A stretch of DNA of 64,000 nucleotides from Enterobacter cloacae complex sp. R_G8. Lineage in GTDB: Bacteria > Pseudomonadota > Gammaproteobacteria > Enterobacterales > Enterobacteriaceae. Positions within the stretch are counted from its first letter, which is position 1, and every line of letters starts with the position of its first letter. The stretch covers positions 4,774,001 to 4,838,000 of the forward strand of contig NZ_CP102246.1 in assembly GCF_024599795.1 (NCBI RefSeq), written 5' to 3'. Both the position numbers and the translations under genes were made by a program. A model generated the notes under the pieces. That model had not been told where the DNA came from and made no database searches. It saw only the letters and a program-made list of their open reading frames with translations. Below are positions 63,419 to 64,000 of this stretch, piece by piece.

Positions 63419-64000
63419 ATGGTCACGACCGTTCCCGCGAAACGCGGCAGAAAACCTGCCGCCACCCCCGCCGCACAACAGGGCGGACAGGTTCAATCGC
63501 TCACGCGCGGTTTGAAGCTGCTGGAGTGGATAGCCGAGTCGCACAGCAGCGTGGCCCTGACGGAGCTGGCTCAGCAGGCTGGTCTGCCGAACTCCACCAC
63601 GCACCGGCTGCTGACCACCATGCAGCAGCTTGGTTTTGTGCGTCAGGTTGGGGAGCTGGGGCACTGGGCAGTCGGCGCCCATGCGTTCATCGTCGGCAGT
63701 AGCTTCCTGCAAAGCCGCAACCTGCTGGCGATTGTGCACCCTATCCTGCGCAAATTAATGGAAGAGTCGGGCGAGACCGTGAATCTGGCCGTACTCGACC
63801 AGAGCGACCATCAGGCGATTATCATTGACCAAGTACAGTGTACCCAGCTGATGCGTATGTCAGCCCCTATTGGCGGTAAGCTGCCTATGCACGCGTCCGG
63901 TGCGGGGAAAGCCTTTCTGTCACAGCTGAGCGAGGAACAGGTGACGGGGCTGCTGCACCGTAAAGGGCTGCACGCCTATACCCACGCCACGCTGGTTTCA
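63419..64000 (+). CDS. iclR: Glyoxylate operon repressor IclR (N-terminal part)
   Basis: Repressor of aceBAK and of itself. 194 codons are visible before the window ends: N-terminal wHTH (SLTRGLKLLEWIAESHSSVA and LTELAQQAGLPNSTTHRLLT) and the start of the effector domain with GGKLPMHASGAGKAFL, which binds glyoxylate or pyruvate. The ATG at 63419 follows aaaggaga. Divergent from metH. The gene fits the K-12 order metH-iclR. Confidence 0.97.
   Translation, partial: MVTTVPAKRGRKPAATPAAQQGGQVQSLTRGLKLLEWIAESHSSVALTELAQQAGLPNSTTHRLLTTMQQLGFVRQVGELGHWAVGAHAFIVGSSFLQSRNLLAIVHPILRKLMEESGETVNLAVLDQSDHQAIIIDQVQCTQLMRMSAPIGGKLPMHASGAGKAFLSQLSEEQVTGLLHRKGLHAYTHATLVS

Overview
The window is a stretch of an enterobacterial chromosome. 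Nearly every protein is recognisable as a close relative of an E. coli K-12 or Salmonella protein, and the gene order follows the K-12 gltP to iclR segment in one continuous run. Sequence style and accessory content suggest Enterobacter or a near relative (Lelliottia, Leclercia), but the species cannot be fixed from the sequence alone. There are no rRNA or tRNA genes, no CRISPR array and no prophage.

Layout. 1-5021: gltP (cut by the window edge), then acs-yjcH-actP for acetate uptake and activation; the nrf nitrite reductase operon that separates acs and gltP in K-12 is absent. 5053-8936: an accessory block with a CidA/CidB (LrgA/LrgB) pair, a divergent LysR regulator, a structured non-coding stretch and a complete IS481-family element. 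8937-16775: yjcE, ghxP, a glutathione S-transferase, the sRNA SraL (RyjA), soxR/soxS, pdeC and yjcB. 16838-20436: ssb and uvrA sharing a LexA box. 20440-27131: yjbR, yjbQ, aphA, tyrB, alr, dnaB, qorA. 27317-31645: pspG and dusA, then a TraF-like outer-membrane protein and a cupin protein, then zur and yjbJ. 31766-38306: dinF-lexA, dgkA, plsB, ubiA-ubiC. 38487-46172: the maltose regulon (malM-lamB-malK divergent from malE-malF-malG). 46270-51059: psiE, a hexapeptide acyltransferase and the yjbEFGH exopolysaccharide operon. 51427-57034: pgi, lysC, panS, yjbD, rluF. 57089-59426: a chromosomal CcdAB-like toxin-antitoxin pair, at the place where K-12 has pepE, then yjbB. 59542-64000: metH and the start of iclR.

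Control sites are well preserved: LexA boxes for lexA and ssb/uvrA, the SoxR operator with its 19-bp promoter spacer, a sigma-54 promoter for pspG, PurR-like sites before ghxP, MalT/CRP sites in the mal control region, and an IclR box. Two palindrome families recur between genes: classic REP/PU-like elements, and a second family built on ccctctccc/gggagaggg, often in inverted pairs. The IS481 element has inserted into a member of the second family.

The most unusual points are: a lysC leader with no visible lysine riboswitch but a nested inverted repeat of about 114 bp; a hairpin-rich non-coding stretch at 7158-7503; a CcdAB-like pair lacking the usual toxin C-terminus; a hairpin covering the yjbD ribosome binding site; and an inverted palindrome pair between malE and malF, where E. 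coli has REP sequences. I did not find a clear-cut new multi-gene system.
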